12,644 nucleotides of DNA, from positions 1-12,644 of the forward strand of contig JAFRZC010000018.1 in the NCBI GenBank assembly GCA_017442765.1, read 5' to 3'. A model generated the notes under the pieces. The model was given only the letters and a program-made list of their open reading frames with translations, was not told the DNA's origin and made no database searches. Made by a program: the position numbers and the translations under genes. Shown here in pieces: positions 1 through 8,307 of the stretch (position 1 is its first letter; each line of letters begins with the position of its first letter). This DNA comes from Prevotella sp. (GTDB taxonomy: Bacteria > Bacteroidota > Bacteroidia > Bacteroidales > Bacteroidaceae).

Positions 1-963
<963 letters not shown>

Positions 964-973
964 CGGATGAATA

Positions 974-1008
974 TGCATTATGCATTATGAATTAAGAATT
1001 ATGAATTA
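974..1008 (+). repeat. Heptamer array TGMATTA, 5 units, overlapping the GH31 start
   Basis: The 7-bp units are TGCATTA (974-980), TGCATTA (981-987), TGAATTA (988-994), AGAATTA (995-1001) and TGAATTA (1002-1008). Each A/TG junction makes an ATG, so the array creates both candidate start codons of the GH31 gene (980 and 1001). These are three units, or 21 bp, apart and therefore in the same frame. Confidence 0.8.
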
Positions 1009-3418
1009 TTTTCTATTAGCCTTGTTTTTGCTATTTGGAAGTGATATTTCGGCACAGGACAACCCTGTAGCTGACGAGGCTGCGGTGGTGCAGTCGGGAA
1101 GGGTGAGGTTCTCCGTGCTCACTCCGCGCATGATACGCATACAATATAGTTCGAGGCAGCAGTTTGAAGACCGTGCCACGTTTGCCGTGGTGAACCGTCG
1201 GCTGCCTGTGCCGACCTTCACCACCGAGGAACGCGACGGCTATCTGTATATCACGACTGAGGCTCTGCAGCTGAAATATAAAATCGGCGGTATTCCGCGT
1301 GCAGCCCAGCATACCGATGCCGTGCTGAGCATCACGTTCGACATGAACGGACGGCAGGTGCTCTGGTATCCGGGCAAGGACGATGCCTTTAACCTGAAAG
1401 GCACTGCCCGTACCCTTGACGGTGCCATCGGCGACAGCCACCGCCCGGCAATGGAAAACGGAATACTCTCCCGCGACGGGTGGGCCGTCATCGACGAGTC
1501 GCCCACGACAAAGCGCGGCGACGGCAGCACCACCTATGCCTTCGACAATGATGTGGACGGCATCCCCTGGGTTGCCGAGCCCGTAGATAAAAATGCCAGC
1601 GACTGGTATTTCATGGGCTATGGTCATGACTACAAGGGAGCCTTGGCCGACTATGTGAAGATTGCCGGCCGCCAGCCCATGCCGCCCCGTTATATGCTGG
1701 GTTACTGGTATAGTAAGTACCAGCGTTACACTACTGCTGACTTCCGCAATCTCGTCAACGAGATGAAGCGCAACGACATTCCGCTCGACGTGATGATTTT
1801 CGATATGGACTGGCATAAGGACGGTTGGACTGGCTGGACTTGGAACCGCCAGCTTATCGCCAATCCGTCGGGGCTTATCACTTGGATGCACAATCAGGGG
1901 GTGAAAGTAGCACTAAACCTGCATCCGGCTGATGGTGTGGGCAGCCATGAAGACCATTTCGCCGAGATTCGCGATGACATGGGCATGGATGCCTCGGCCA
2001 CCAATGTGCCGTGGCAGTTGGAGAATCCCACGTTCTACCGTTCGTTGTTCCAGCACATCATCCGTGAGCGCGAGAGCGAGGGCGTGGACTTCTGGTGGAT
2101 AGACTGGCAGCAGGACCTGCTCAACCCCACCTACACCACACTCGGGCAGACCTTCTGGCTCAATCATGTTTTCTACAACGATATGAAGGAGAACCGCACC
2201 GACCGCCGCCCCGTCATCTTCCACCGATGGGGAGGTTTGGGCAGCCACCGATATCCTATCGGTTTCTCCGGCGATACCTATCAGACTTTTGGCACCCTTG
2301 CCTTTGAGCCTTACTTTACGGCGACAGCCTCTAATGTGTGTTTCGGCTATTGGGGGCACGACCTTGGTGCACATCTGCAACATGAGGGCCAGCCTGAGAC
2401 TGAACCCGAACTCTATTTGCGATGGTTGCAATATGGCGTGTTTTCGCCTATCTTCCGTACACACGGCTCCAGCCAGTCCACAGCGGAGCGGCGCATCTGG
2501 AAGTTCGACAACTTCCCGCTGATGCTCGAAGCCGTGAACCTGCGCTACAGACTCGCACCCTATATCTATACCGCCGCCCGCGAAGCCTACGACACCGGTG
2601 TCAGCATCTGCCGGCCACTCTACTACGAATATCCCGAAGAGAATCTTGCCTACGAGATACAGAATCAGTATTTCTTTGGCAACGACATCCTCGTGGCACC
2701 TGTTGTGAGTGAGACAGACGGTCAGGGCAGTGCCCGTCGCGACATATGGCTGCCCGAGGGTCAATGGTTCGACGTGTGCCGCAACAAGATTGTGGATGGC
2801 AACCGCCAGCTGACCGACTGGTTTACGACGAGTGAGATACCCTATTACTATCGTGCCGGAGCCATAGTTCCCCAATATCCCGATATTGACAACCTGAAGT
2901 CTGAGCCCGACTCGCTCATTCTGCAAGTGGTGCCCGGTGCCGATGGCAGGGGACGTGTCTATGAGGACGACGGCGACAGTGAAGGCTACAAGACGGGTCA
3001 GTGTGCCACTACGGAGTTTACACAGACACGCACGGCTGAGCATGTCGTGCTGACCATCAAACCGCGTGTGGGGCGCTATCCTGGCATTGCTGACGAGCGG
3101 GCATGGCGCATAGTGTTCCTCGGTGAGGATGAAGAACCTGAAGCCGTTTTGCTCAATGGCGAGGAATCCTATGATGGCTGGACTTATGACGAGGCGGACA
3201 AAACGCTGACGGTACGTCTGCCCAAGACCTCGTGTGATGAGGAAATCACGGTGGAGCTGAGGCGCACCGCAACAGGAATAAACCTCCCCCCCGACCCCTC
3301 CCTGAAAGGAGGGGAGAGTAGATGCGTCTATGATTTGCAAGGACGCAAGGTAAATGATGATGGACAAAAAGCAGGTACCTATATTATTGACGGCAAAAAA
3401 ATCGTAATTTCCAAATGA
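980..3418 (+). CDS. Secreted GH31-family alpha-glycosidase (alpha-glucosidase-like) with DUF5110 and a sorting-type tail
   Basis: Retaining GH31 hydrolase of 812 residues, acting on alpha-linked sugars outside the cytoplasm. In order: signal peptide (about 1-25, cleaved near SAQ), N-terminal GH31 beta-sandwich (about 35-200), catalytic barrel (about 225-570), proximal beta domain, and DUF5110-like region after YYRAGAIVP (622-630). The likely nucleophile is Asp375 in WWIDWQQD and the likely acid/base is Asp432 in GFSGDTY. WWIDWQQD differs from the WxDMNE of classic alpha-glucosidases, so the substrate is uncertain. The final residues (about 766-812) form a YDLQGRKV...YIIDGKKIVISK tail like type IX sorting domains, interrupted by a GC-rich repeat. 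The ATG at 980 is preferred because it adds an Arg to the signal peptide; 1001 is also possible. The stop overlaps the next gene's start as ATGA, so the two are probably cotranscribed. Confidence 0.92.
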   Translation: MHYELRIMNYFLLALFLLFGSDISAQDNPVADEAAVVQSGRVRFSVLTPRMIRIQYSSRQQFEDRATFAVVNRRLPVPTFTTEERDGYLYITTEALQLKYKIGGIPRAAQHTDAVLSITFDMNGRQVLWYPGKDDAFNLKGTARTLDGAIGDSHRPAMENGILSRDGWAVIDESPTTKRGDGSTTYAFDNDVDGIPWVAEPVDKNASDWYFMGYGHDYKGALADYVKIAGRQPMPPRYMLGYWYSKYQRYTTADFRNLVNEMKRNDIPLDVMIFDMDWHKDGWTGWTWNRQLIANPSGLITWMHNQGVKVALNLHPADGVGSHEDHFAEIRDDMGMDASATNVPWQLENPTFYRSLFQHIIRERESEGVDFWWIDWQQDLLNPTYTTLGQTFWLNHVFYNDMKENRTDRRPVIFHRWGGLGSHRYPIGFSGDTYQTFGTLAFEPYFTATASNVCFGYWGHDLGAHLQHEGQPETEPELYLRWLQYGVFSPIFRTHGSSQSTAERRIWKFDNFPLMLEAVNLRYRLAPYIYTAAREAYDTGVSICRPLYYEYPEENLAYEIQNQYFFGNDILVAPVVSETDGQGSARRDIWLPEGQWFDVCRNKIVDGNRQLTDWFTTSEIPYYYRAGAIVPQYPDIDNLKSEPDSLILQVVPGADGRGRVYEDDGDSEGYKTGQCATTEFTQTRTAEHVVLTIKPRVGRYPGIADERAWRIVFLGEDEEPEAVLLNGEESYDGWTYDEADKTLTVRLPKTSCDEEITVELRRTATGINLPPDPSLKGGESRCVYDLQGRKVNDDGQKAGTYIIDGKKIVISK
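3283..3318 (+). repeat. GC-rich hairpin repeat inserted in frame in the GH31 gene
   Basis: A C-rich run followed by a perfect 7-bp stem, CCCCTCC (3295-3301) with GGAGGGG (3308-3314), around a 6-nt loop. It encodes NLPPDPSLKGGES (residues 768-780), between the last beta domain and the VYDLQGRK tail. A related element lies at 10348-10384 in the helicase gene, in the opposite orientation relative to the coding strand. Confidence 0.75.
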
Positions 3419-4329
3419 AAACAATATTTCGCCTTATCGTGATGACGCTCATCACTTTTTACTTCTCACTTTTCACTTCCATGGCCCAGACCGACCTGTG
3501 GATTACCGGCTCTGGCGTACCGGGCGGTACACAGCAACTGGTGAAAGTTCCCAGTCAGCAGATTTTCAAGTTTGCCGGAACGCTGCAGCCCGGCGAGGTG
3601 AAAATCATGACCACGGAAACACCTTCCGCCACTACGAAGTATCTTGTGCCGCGCTATCCCGATGCCTACATCGTGAACAACGGCATTCCTTTCACGCAGA
3701 CCACCGCAGCCGACATGCCCGGATGGGTGGTGACGTTTGCCGAAGACCGCTACCGCTTCACGGTGGACCTCTCGACATCGAAACTTCAGGGTGAGCTTTT
3801 TGATGCCTGGGACGAATTATTCATCGTAGGCGGAGCCGTCGAGTGTGGATGGACCGCTCATGTCATGCTGCCTCTTGAACGGGTGGAGGGTGAGCGATGC
3901 ACCTATACATGGACGGGAGAGTTGAAAAACCGGACAGAGAACGTGGAGCCGCGCCGCTTCAAACTGATGGGACAGAATGCCTGGGAACCTAAACACTTGC
4001 ATCCCTACACGCAAGACGAACTGCCGCAGAACACTACTTGTCTGCGTACTGGCGGCGATGACACCAAGTGGCAAATCAACAACGACGGCTTCTATCGCAT
4101 TACGGTCGATGTGTTCCGCGAAACCTTCAATGCCGAATACCTCGGCACTTCGCTGATGAACGAAGAAAGTCCTACAGGCATCGAAAAGATTAACGCTAAC
4201 GCCAATGTTAACAATAATAACCCTGCCGTTTACGATCTTCAAGGCCGCCGCATTTCAGATGAAAGTAATCATTCATTCATTTCGAAAGGAATTTATATCT
4301 GCAACGGGAAAAAAATCATGATGAGGTAA
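3415..4329 (+). CDS. Secreted SusE/SusF-like carbohydrate-binding protein with a sorting-type tail
   Basis: Exported protein of 304 residues, probably binding glycans for the GH31 enzyme encoded just upstream. It starts at the ATG in the ATGA overlap. The signal peptide (1-24) ends TSMA-Q and has no lipobox Cys, unlike true SusE and SusF, which are lipoproteins. Two similar modules follow. Module 1 (about 26-125) runs from LWITGSGVPGG to YRFTVDLSTSKL. Module 2 (about 133-243) runs from LFIVGGAVECGW through YTWTGELK and DDTKWQI to YRITVDVFRETFNAEY. Both resemble the starch-binding modules of SusE/SusF. A low-complexity Asn-rich linker (about 258-269) leads to VYDLQGRRI...KGIYICNGKKIMMR, closely matching the GH31 tail. 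The family call rests on motif resemblance and the ligand is unknown. An alternative is a general carbohydrate-binding beta-sandwich protein. Confidence 0.7.
   Translation: MKTIFRLIVMTLITFYFSLFTSMAQTDLWITGSGVPGGTQQLVKVPSQQIFKFAGTLQPGEVKIMTTETPSATTKYLVPRYPDAYIVNNGIPFTQTTAADMPGWVVTFAEDRYRFTVDLSTSKLQGELFDAWDELFIVGGAVECGWTAHVMLPLERVEGERCTYTWTGELKNRTENVEPRRFKLMGQNAWEPKHLHPYTQDELPQNTTCLRTGGDDTKWQINNDGFYRITVDVFRETFNAEYLGTSLMNEESPTGIEKINANANVNNNNPAVYDLQGRRISDESNHSFISKGIYICNGKKIMMR
3453..3480 (+). repeat. Heptamer array CACTTYT, 4 units, encoding part of a signal peptide
   Basis: The units are CACTTTT (3453-3459), TACTTCT (3460-3466), CACTTTT (3467-3473) and CACTTCC (3474-3480). Read in the gene's frame they encode most of TFYFSLFTS, the hydrophobic core of the SusF-like protein's signal peptide. 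Related CT-rich heptamers occur at 10046-10066 and, on the minus strand, at 12309-12343. Confidence 0.7.
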
Positions 4330-4352
4330 TCGGCCTTTTGTCATCAAATTAT

Positions 4353-4410
4353 AAAAGAGCGTCTTTCGCAGAAAATTCCCTAGGGAATTTCTTCCGAAAG
4401 ACGCTCTTTT
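4353..4410. terminator. 58-bp palindrome, probable two-way intrinsic terminator
   Basis: The arms AAAAGAGCGTCTTTCG (4353-4368) and CGAAAGACGCTCTTTT (4395-4410) are perfectly complementary over 16 bp. The 26 bp between them are themselves palindromic around CTAG (4380-4383), with only three non-Watson-Crick positions. Each strand ends its hairpin with TTTT. It lies between two convergent genes, 24 bp past the plus-strand stop and 35 bp past the tyrS stop. This placement fits termination from both sides. Confidence 0.8.
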
Positions 4411-4433
4411 GGAATGCGAAAAACGGTCTTTTG
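4403..4433. repeat. CGAAAGAC-family intergenic repeat, copy 1
   Basis: This 31-bp segment, partly overlapping the right arm of the palindrome, matches 9946-9976 at 25 of 31 positions, and five of the six differences are transitions. Both copies have the layout TCTTT, GGA, CGAAA, ACGGTCTTT. They lie in unrelated intergenic gaps, which suggests a dispersed repeat family. Confidence 0.6.
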
Positions 4434-4444
4434 TTTAGGGGGTG

Positions 4445-5743
4445 CTAATTGACGGTGAGGAGATAGTAGTTCTTCTTACCCTTCTGTGCTAAGAGATACT
4501 TGCCGTCGATGAGGTCGTCGGCGGTGACGGGACGGTTTTGGTCGGTTAGCTTCTCCTTGTTCAGACTGACACCGCCTCCTTGTACCATTTTTCTCATCTC
4601 GCCCTTTGAGGGGAAGACGGGTGCGGCCTGCGTGAGCAGTTCGATGGCGGGCTGACCGAGCTGGTCGCGGCTGATGTCGAAGTGGGGCACGCCGTCGAAG
4701 ATATCGAGCAGGGTCTGCTCGTCAATCTTCTCCAGTGCTTCTTTCGTGGCTTTCCCGAAGAGAATGCCCGAGGCTTCGATGGCTGCATCAAGGGCTTCGC
4801 GGGAGTGTACCATCGTGGTGACCTCTTCGGCCAGCCGGCGTTGCAGCGTGCGTCGGCCGGGGTCCTGTCGGTGCTCCTCCACGAGAGAGTCGATAACGTC
4901 TTTCTCTAATGAGGTGAAGATTTTGATGTAGCGCTCGGCATCGTCGTCTGAGACGTTGAGCCAGAACTGATAGAAGCGATAGGGCGTGGTGCGCTTCGGG
5001 TCGAGCCAGATGTTTCCGCTCTCGGTCTTGCCGAATTTCTTGCCGTCGCTCTTGGTGATGAGCGGGCAGGTGAGCGCGAAGGCCTCGTGCTCGTTGCCCA
5101 GTGTGCGGCGGATGAGCTCGGTGCCGGTGGTCATGTTGCCCCACTGGTCGTTGCCGCCAAGCTGTAGCTTCACGCCGTTGTGCTGATAGAGATAGAGGAA
5201 GTCGTAGCCTTGCAGCAGCTGGTAGGTGAACTCGGTGAACGAGAGTCCGTCGCGTGCGGTGCCGTTGAGACGCTGCTGTACGCTGTCCTTGGCCATCATG
5301 TAGTTTACGGTGATGTGCTTGCCCACCTCACGGGCGAAGTCGAGGAAGGTGAAGTCCTTCATCCAGTCGTAGTTGTTGACCATCTCGGCGGCATTGGACT
5401 CGGTACTGTCGAAGTCGAGGAACTTGGCCACCTGTGCCTTGATACACTCCTGGTTGTGGCGCAGGGTCTCGTCGTTGAGCAGGTTGCGCTCCTGCGACTT
5501 TCCGCTGGGGTCGCCGATCATGCCGGTTGCACCGCCTACGAGAATAATGGGCTTGTGTCCGCAGCGTTGCAGGTGGCGGAGCATCATGATGCCACAGAGG
5601 TGGCCGATATGGAGTGAGTCGGCGGTGGGGTCGGTGCCGAGATAGGCAGTGACCATCTCGCGTTGGAGCAGTTCTTCTGTTCCGGGCATGATTTGCGCGA
5701 GCATCCCGCGCCAGCGCAGTTCTTCAACAAAATTCTTTCTCAT
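4445..5743 (-). CDS. tyrS: Tyrosine--tRNA ligase
   Basis: Cytoplasmic class I aminoacyl-tRNA synthetase that joins tyrosine to tRNA-Tyr. The product has 432 residues, close to the usual 400-430. The HIGH motif is HIGH at 45-48 within [18 protein letters not shown] (174-181) and GGNDQWGN (196-203) form the tyrosine pocket. The KMSKS-type loop is KFGKT (236-240). An S4-like RNA-binding domain occupies about residues 365-432 ([19 protein letters not shown], then [12 protein letters not shown]). The start [13 protein letters not shown] is standard for the family. It is the last gene of the minus-strand block, 135 bp after yidD, and the gap holds a 9-bp CTAG repeat array. No clear separate promoter was found in that gap, so read-through from yidD is likely. 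Confidence 0.97.
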   Translation of the reverse strand: MRKNFVEELRWRGMLAQIMPGTEELLQREMVTAYLGTDPTADSLHIGHLCGIMMLRHLQRCGHKPIILVGGATGMIGDPSGKSQERNLLNDETLRHNQECIKAQVAKFLDFDSTESNAAEMVNNYDWMKDFTFLDFAREVGKHITVNYMMAKDSVQQRLNGTARDGLSFTEFTYQLLQGYDFLYLYQHNGVKLQLGGNDQWGNMTTGTELIRRTLGNEHEAFALTCPLITKSDGKKFGKTESGNIWLDPKRTTPYRFYQFWLNVSDDDAERYIKIFTSLEKDVIDSLVEEHRQDPGRRTLQRRLAEEVTTMVHSREALDAAIEASGILFGKATKEALEKIDEQTLLDIFDGVPHFDISRDQLGQPAIELLTQAAPVFPSKGEMRKMVQGGGVSLNKEKLTDQNRPVTADDLIDGKYLLAQKGKKNYYLLTVN

Positions 5744-5772
5744 TGTCTCTTTTTCTTCTTTTTTATTTTTTT

Positions 5773-5880
5773 CTAGAGTTTCTAGTCTTTCTAGTATTCC
5801 TAGTCTTTCTAGTATTCCTAGCCTTTCTGGAATTTCTAGTTTTTCTAGGATTTCTATTCTTGCTAGTCTTTCTGGCTATT
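5773..5880. repeat. Nonamer array with CTAG at every 9 bp, 12 units
   Basis: Twelve 9-bp units begin at 5773, 5782, 5791, 5800, 5809, 5818, 5827, 5836, 5845, 5854, 5863 and 5872. The first four bases are CTAG in nine units, CTGG in two and CTAT in one. Typical units are CTAGTCTTT and CTAGTATTC. The phase is unbroken over 108 bp. The last unit overlaps the first two bases of the yidD stop codon, so the array fills most of the yidD-tyrS spacer. Confidence 0.9.
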
Positions 5881-6130
5881 ATGGTACCGGATCATATCCG
5901 GAGCCGCCCCAGGGGTGGCAGCGGAGGATGCGGCGGGTGGCGAGCCAGAGACCTTTCATGGGTCCATGCTTGGTGATGGCCTGCCGCGCATATTCCGAGC
6001 ATGTGGGGGTGAACCGGCAGGAGGGCGGGGTGAGGGGGCTGATGCAGTATTGATAAAACCTGACGGGTAGCAGTAGCACCCATGTCAAGGCCTGCGACAG
6101 CGTGCGCGAAATTTGCTTTAGGGCGTTCAT
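5879..6130 (-). CDS. yidD: Membrane protein insertion efficiency factor YidD
   Basis: Small membrane-associated protein of 83 residues that assists YidC-dependent insertion of inner-membrane proteins. An N-terminal amphipathic or hydrophobic helix (about 10-30, [17 protein letters not shown]) is followed by the family signature [18 protein letters not shown] (about 31-48), with both conserved Cys residues, and then [21 protein letters not shown] (about 55-75). The length is typical. The start ATG overlaps the rnpA stop as ATGA, the usual rnpA-yidD coupling in bacteria, so translation is probably coupled. The stop codon abuts the CTAG repeat array. Confidence 0.95.
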   Translation of the reverse strand: MNALKQISRTLSQALTWVLLLPVRFYQYCISPLTPPSCRFTPTCSEYARQAITKHGPMKGLWLATRRILRCHPWGGSGYDPVP

Positions 6131-6573
6131 AGCTTCTCGTTGACGCGTTGCAGAATCTTTCTCACGCTTTGCTCCACGTTGGTCGTGGTGGTGAGTTGGT
6201 CGCTTATCCAGATGAAAGCGATGAGCAGTGTCTGTCCAGTGAGACCTGTAGTCTTGCTGAGCAGTTGTTTGTTTTTCCGATAGGCCTCGCGCAGTTGTCG
6301 CTTGATGCGGTTTCGTCTGACGGCTTGCCTGAACCGTCGCTTGGGTACGCTGACCAGGATTTTCGCTTTGGCGTTATCGGTTTGTGGGATGAGCATATAG
6401 ACGGATCTGACGGGGAAAGCCGACAGAGCGTGGTTCTGCCCGCTATTGAAGAGGTCTTCGATGAGTTTCCGGCTGTAGAGCCGCTCTTCTTTTCTCAATG
6501 CATTCTCCACGCTTACTTTCTTTTTTTCTCTTTGCCCAGATAGTCGTCGAGTGCGCTTGTCATTGAGGGGCAT
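6127..6573 (-). CDS. rnpA: Ribonuclease P protein component
   Basis: Protein subunit of RNase P, which helps the catalytic RNA trim 5' leaders from precursor tRNAs. From the ATG at 6573 the product has 148 residues. The conserved core begins at [17 protein letters not shown] (26-42), and the basic RNP signature is [19 protein letters not shown] (81-99). Start choice is uncertain. The ATG at 6573 overlaps hemD by 61 nt, and its first 20 residues are a frame-shifted reading of the hemD end. A GTG at 6510, two bases after the hemD stop, would give 127 residues, closer to the usual RnpA length, and may be the true start. Identification of the family is secure. Confidence 0.93.
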   Translation of the reverse strand: MPLNDKRTRRLSGQREKKKVSVENALRKEERLYSRKLIEDLFNSGQNHALSAFPVRSVYMLIPQTDNAKAKILVSVPKRRFRQAVRRNRIKRQLREAYRKNKQLLSKTTGLTGQTLLIAFIWISDQLTTTTNVEQSVRKILQRVNEKL

Positions 6574-7268
6574 TTGTCGGTCGGAGCTTGCAGGTCGAGC
6601 CGCAGTCCGGCTTCTTCCACTGCTTTTGCCGTGGATGGTCCGAAGGTGGCGATGCGAATATCGCCCTGCTCGAAACTGGGGAAGTTCTTGGTGAGAGCCT
6701 GTATGCCGGTAGGACTGAAGAATACGAGCATGTCGTAGTCGAAGGCTTTGATTTCCTCTTCTGTGAAATCGTTGCTCACGGTGCGATACATCACGCACTC
6801 GGTGTGTTGCAGTTTCCTGGCGTCGAGCAGCTGCTTGATGGAGTCATTGTGTACGTCGCTTTGCGGCACAAGGTATTTCTCGTTCTTGTGCTTTACCATT
6901 TGCGGGAGCAGGTCGTCGATTTTTCCTGTTGTGCCGAAGAATACTTTGCGCTTGCGGTATTGCACGTATTTCTGAATATATAGCGAGACGGTTTCGGTGA
7001 CACAGAAGTATTTCATGCCTTCAGGAATGGTGAGGCGCATTTCCTTTGCCAGATTGAAGTAGTTGTCGATGGCATGGCGCGAGGTGAAGACGACGGCGGT
7101 GTGGTCGAGTATGTTGACGCGTTGTTGCCGGAATTCGCGGGCGGTGATGCCTTCTACTTTGATAAAGGGGCGGAAAACGAGTTCGACATTGTATTTCGTT
7201 GCGATGTCGTAGTAGTGTGATTTCTCACTCGATGGCTTGGGTTGAGAAATTAAAATCTTCTGTATCAT
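6513..7268 (-). CDS. hemD: Uroporphyrinogen-III synthase
   Basis: Cytoplasmic enzyme that closes hydroxymethylbilane to uroporphyrinogen III with inversion of ring D, on the way to haem and other tetrapyrroles. The product has 251 residues, a usual size. The family is weakly conserved, but typical landmarks are present: KILISQP at the N terminus, VVFTSRHAIDNYF (59-71), VPQSDVHND (134-142), MLVFFSPTGIQAL (180-192) and IATFGPSTAKAVEEAGL (206-222). The two FTS/FSP motifs mark the two similar domains. It starts 22 bp after the DUF4271 gene and overlaps or abuts rnpA. The C terminus is short and lysine-rich (GKEKKRK). No other haem gene is in the window. Confidence 0.9.
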   Translation of the reverse strand: MIQKILISQPKPSSEKSHYYDIATKYNVELVFRPFIKVEGITAREFRQQRVNILDHTAVVFTSRHAIDNYFNLAKEMRLTIPEGMKYFCVTETVSLYIQKYVQYRKRKVFFGTTGKIDDLLPQMVKHKNEKYLVPQSDVHNDSIKQLLDARKLQHTECVMYRTVSNDFTEEEIKAFDYDMLVFFSPTGIQALTKNFPSFEQGDIRIATFGPSTAKAVEEAGLRLDLQAPTDKCPSMTSALDDYLGKEKKRK

Positions 7269-7290
7269 TATAGTTTTCTGCTATGTTGTT

Positions 7291-8307
7291 CTACGTTAAA
7301 TAACTGCCCGAAATGACCAGACATGCGAGCATCGCGATGAGGGGTACGATTTCGAGGGCACAAAAGTACAAAAAAAATTGCAGATAAATGCTTTTTTTGC
7401 TGAAAAAGATTAAAAACGCCTTGTAAAAAGCCAATATCTTGAACAGGACGACGATGATGGCCACGCAGGTGAGTGTTGTGTTGATGGAGAGGTTGAAATA
7501 GGCGTCGAGCAGCACGAGCGGATAGAGCATCACTCCCTCGGTTGAGATGCAGAAGAGCATGAATTTCATCCATTGCCGGGTTTGTTTCTTGTCGAAGAAC
7601 ACCCATCCCGTGAGCTGGTAGGCTGCGGCTTTGAGGAGGAAGTAGGCCAGTATGATTGCGAAGAAAATGGCGATGGCGAGGTGTTGGTCGTTGGTGAAGG
7701 TGTCGGCCAGCTGTGTGCGCATGCTGAAGAAGGCGATGATTGCGCCGAGCAGACAGGTCTGCAAGATGAAGAAGAGTTGGAAGCGCAGTTCCTCTGCCGT
7801 CTCGGTGATTTCGGTGGTGTTCTCGTTTGGTTGTCGGAAGATACCCTTGACTTGTCTGACGATGAAGTGCGATGAGCGCGAGAAGCCGAGGATGGCCGCT
7901 ACGAAGCAGAGGAAGAGGATGCTGGTGATGATGTTGTCGTTGGCGATATTGTAGGGAACGGGGTCGCCGGCAACGCCTGGTTGTCCGCCTCGTAGCCCGG
8001 GATGGTAGTAGGGGAGGCTTTCGATGAAGGAGTTTGAGCCGAGTTTCTGGAAAACGATGTCGGACTGTGTCTTCGGCTTAGGGTGTCCGGGCAGGTGCAG
8101 CGTGTCGGGTTGTGTGCTCCAGTTGACGGGCTCGGGCTTGATGTGTGCCTGTATGGCCGAGTCTTGCTGTGCGGGTGTGGCATCCTTGGGCAACCAGCTG
8201 ACCACCTGCGCGGGTGTCGGCTGCGCAGAAGACGAAACGGCCTGCGGCTTTGGTGCTGGCGCAGGCGTGTCGTGGTGTTTGAGGGTGTCGGTTTGTTGCA
8301 GTGTCAA
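7291..8307 (-). CDS. DUF4271 family multi-pass membrane protein
   Basis: Integral membrane protein of unknown function found in Bacteroidetes, often next to hemD. The product has up to 338 residues. The first 120 are hydrophilic and rich in Pro, Ala and Gln (for example TPAPAPKPQ). About six hydrophobic segments follow, near residues 126-142, 175-195, 209-228, 246-268, 277-303 and 308-334. No ATG is available upstream of the first membrane segment. The frame can start at a TTG (complement of 8305-8307) that overlaps the metK stop as TTGA, which suggests translational coupling to metK. A GTG within QVVSW (near residue 35) is an alternative start. The membrane topology is inferred from hydrophobicity alone, and I cannot give a function. 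Confidence 0.85.
   Translation of the reverse strand: MTLQQTDTLKHHDTPAPAPKPQAVSSSAQPTPAQVVSWLPKDATPAQQDSAIQAHIKPEPVNWSTQPDTLHLPGHPKPKTQSDIVFQKLGSNSFIESLPYYHPGLRGGQPGVAGDPVPYNIANDNIITSILFLCFVAAILGFSRSSHFIVRQVKGIFRQPNENTTEITETAEELRFQLFFILQTCLLGAIIAFFSMRTQLADTFTNDQHLAIAIFFAIILAYFLLKAAAYQLTGWVFFDKKQTRQWMKFMLFCISTEGVMLYPLVLLDAYFNLSINTTLTCVAIIVVLFKILAFYKAFLIFFSKKSIYLQFFLYFCALEIVPLIAMLACLVISGSYLT

Noticed and set aside
1913..3424. Long open frame (about 500 codons) on the minus strand opposite the GH31 gene
   Set aside because: It mirrors the GH31 codon structure, has no recognisable domain, and the plus-strand GH31 protein is unmistakable. The same reasoning removes the open frames opposite eno, tyrS, metK and the helicase.
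5773..5880. CRISPR array
   Set aside because: Units are 9 bp and contiguous, with no spacers and no cas genes. The other arrays in the window have units of 7-11 bp and also lack spacers.
5743..5976. Plus-strand frame encoding a very hydrophobic repeated Leu-Val-Phe peptide
   Set aside because: The repetition is a by-product of the 9-bp CTAG array (9 bp is three codons), and the frame runs antisense into yidD. No start signal or family supports it.
5995..6040. GC-rich stretch in yidD resembling the GC-rich hairpin repeat
   Set aside because: It encodes [18 protein letters not shown], the conserved signature of YidD, so it is ordinary coding sequence.
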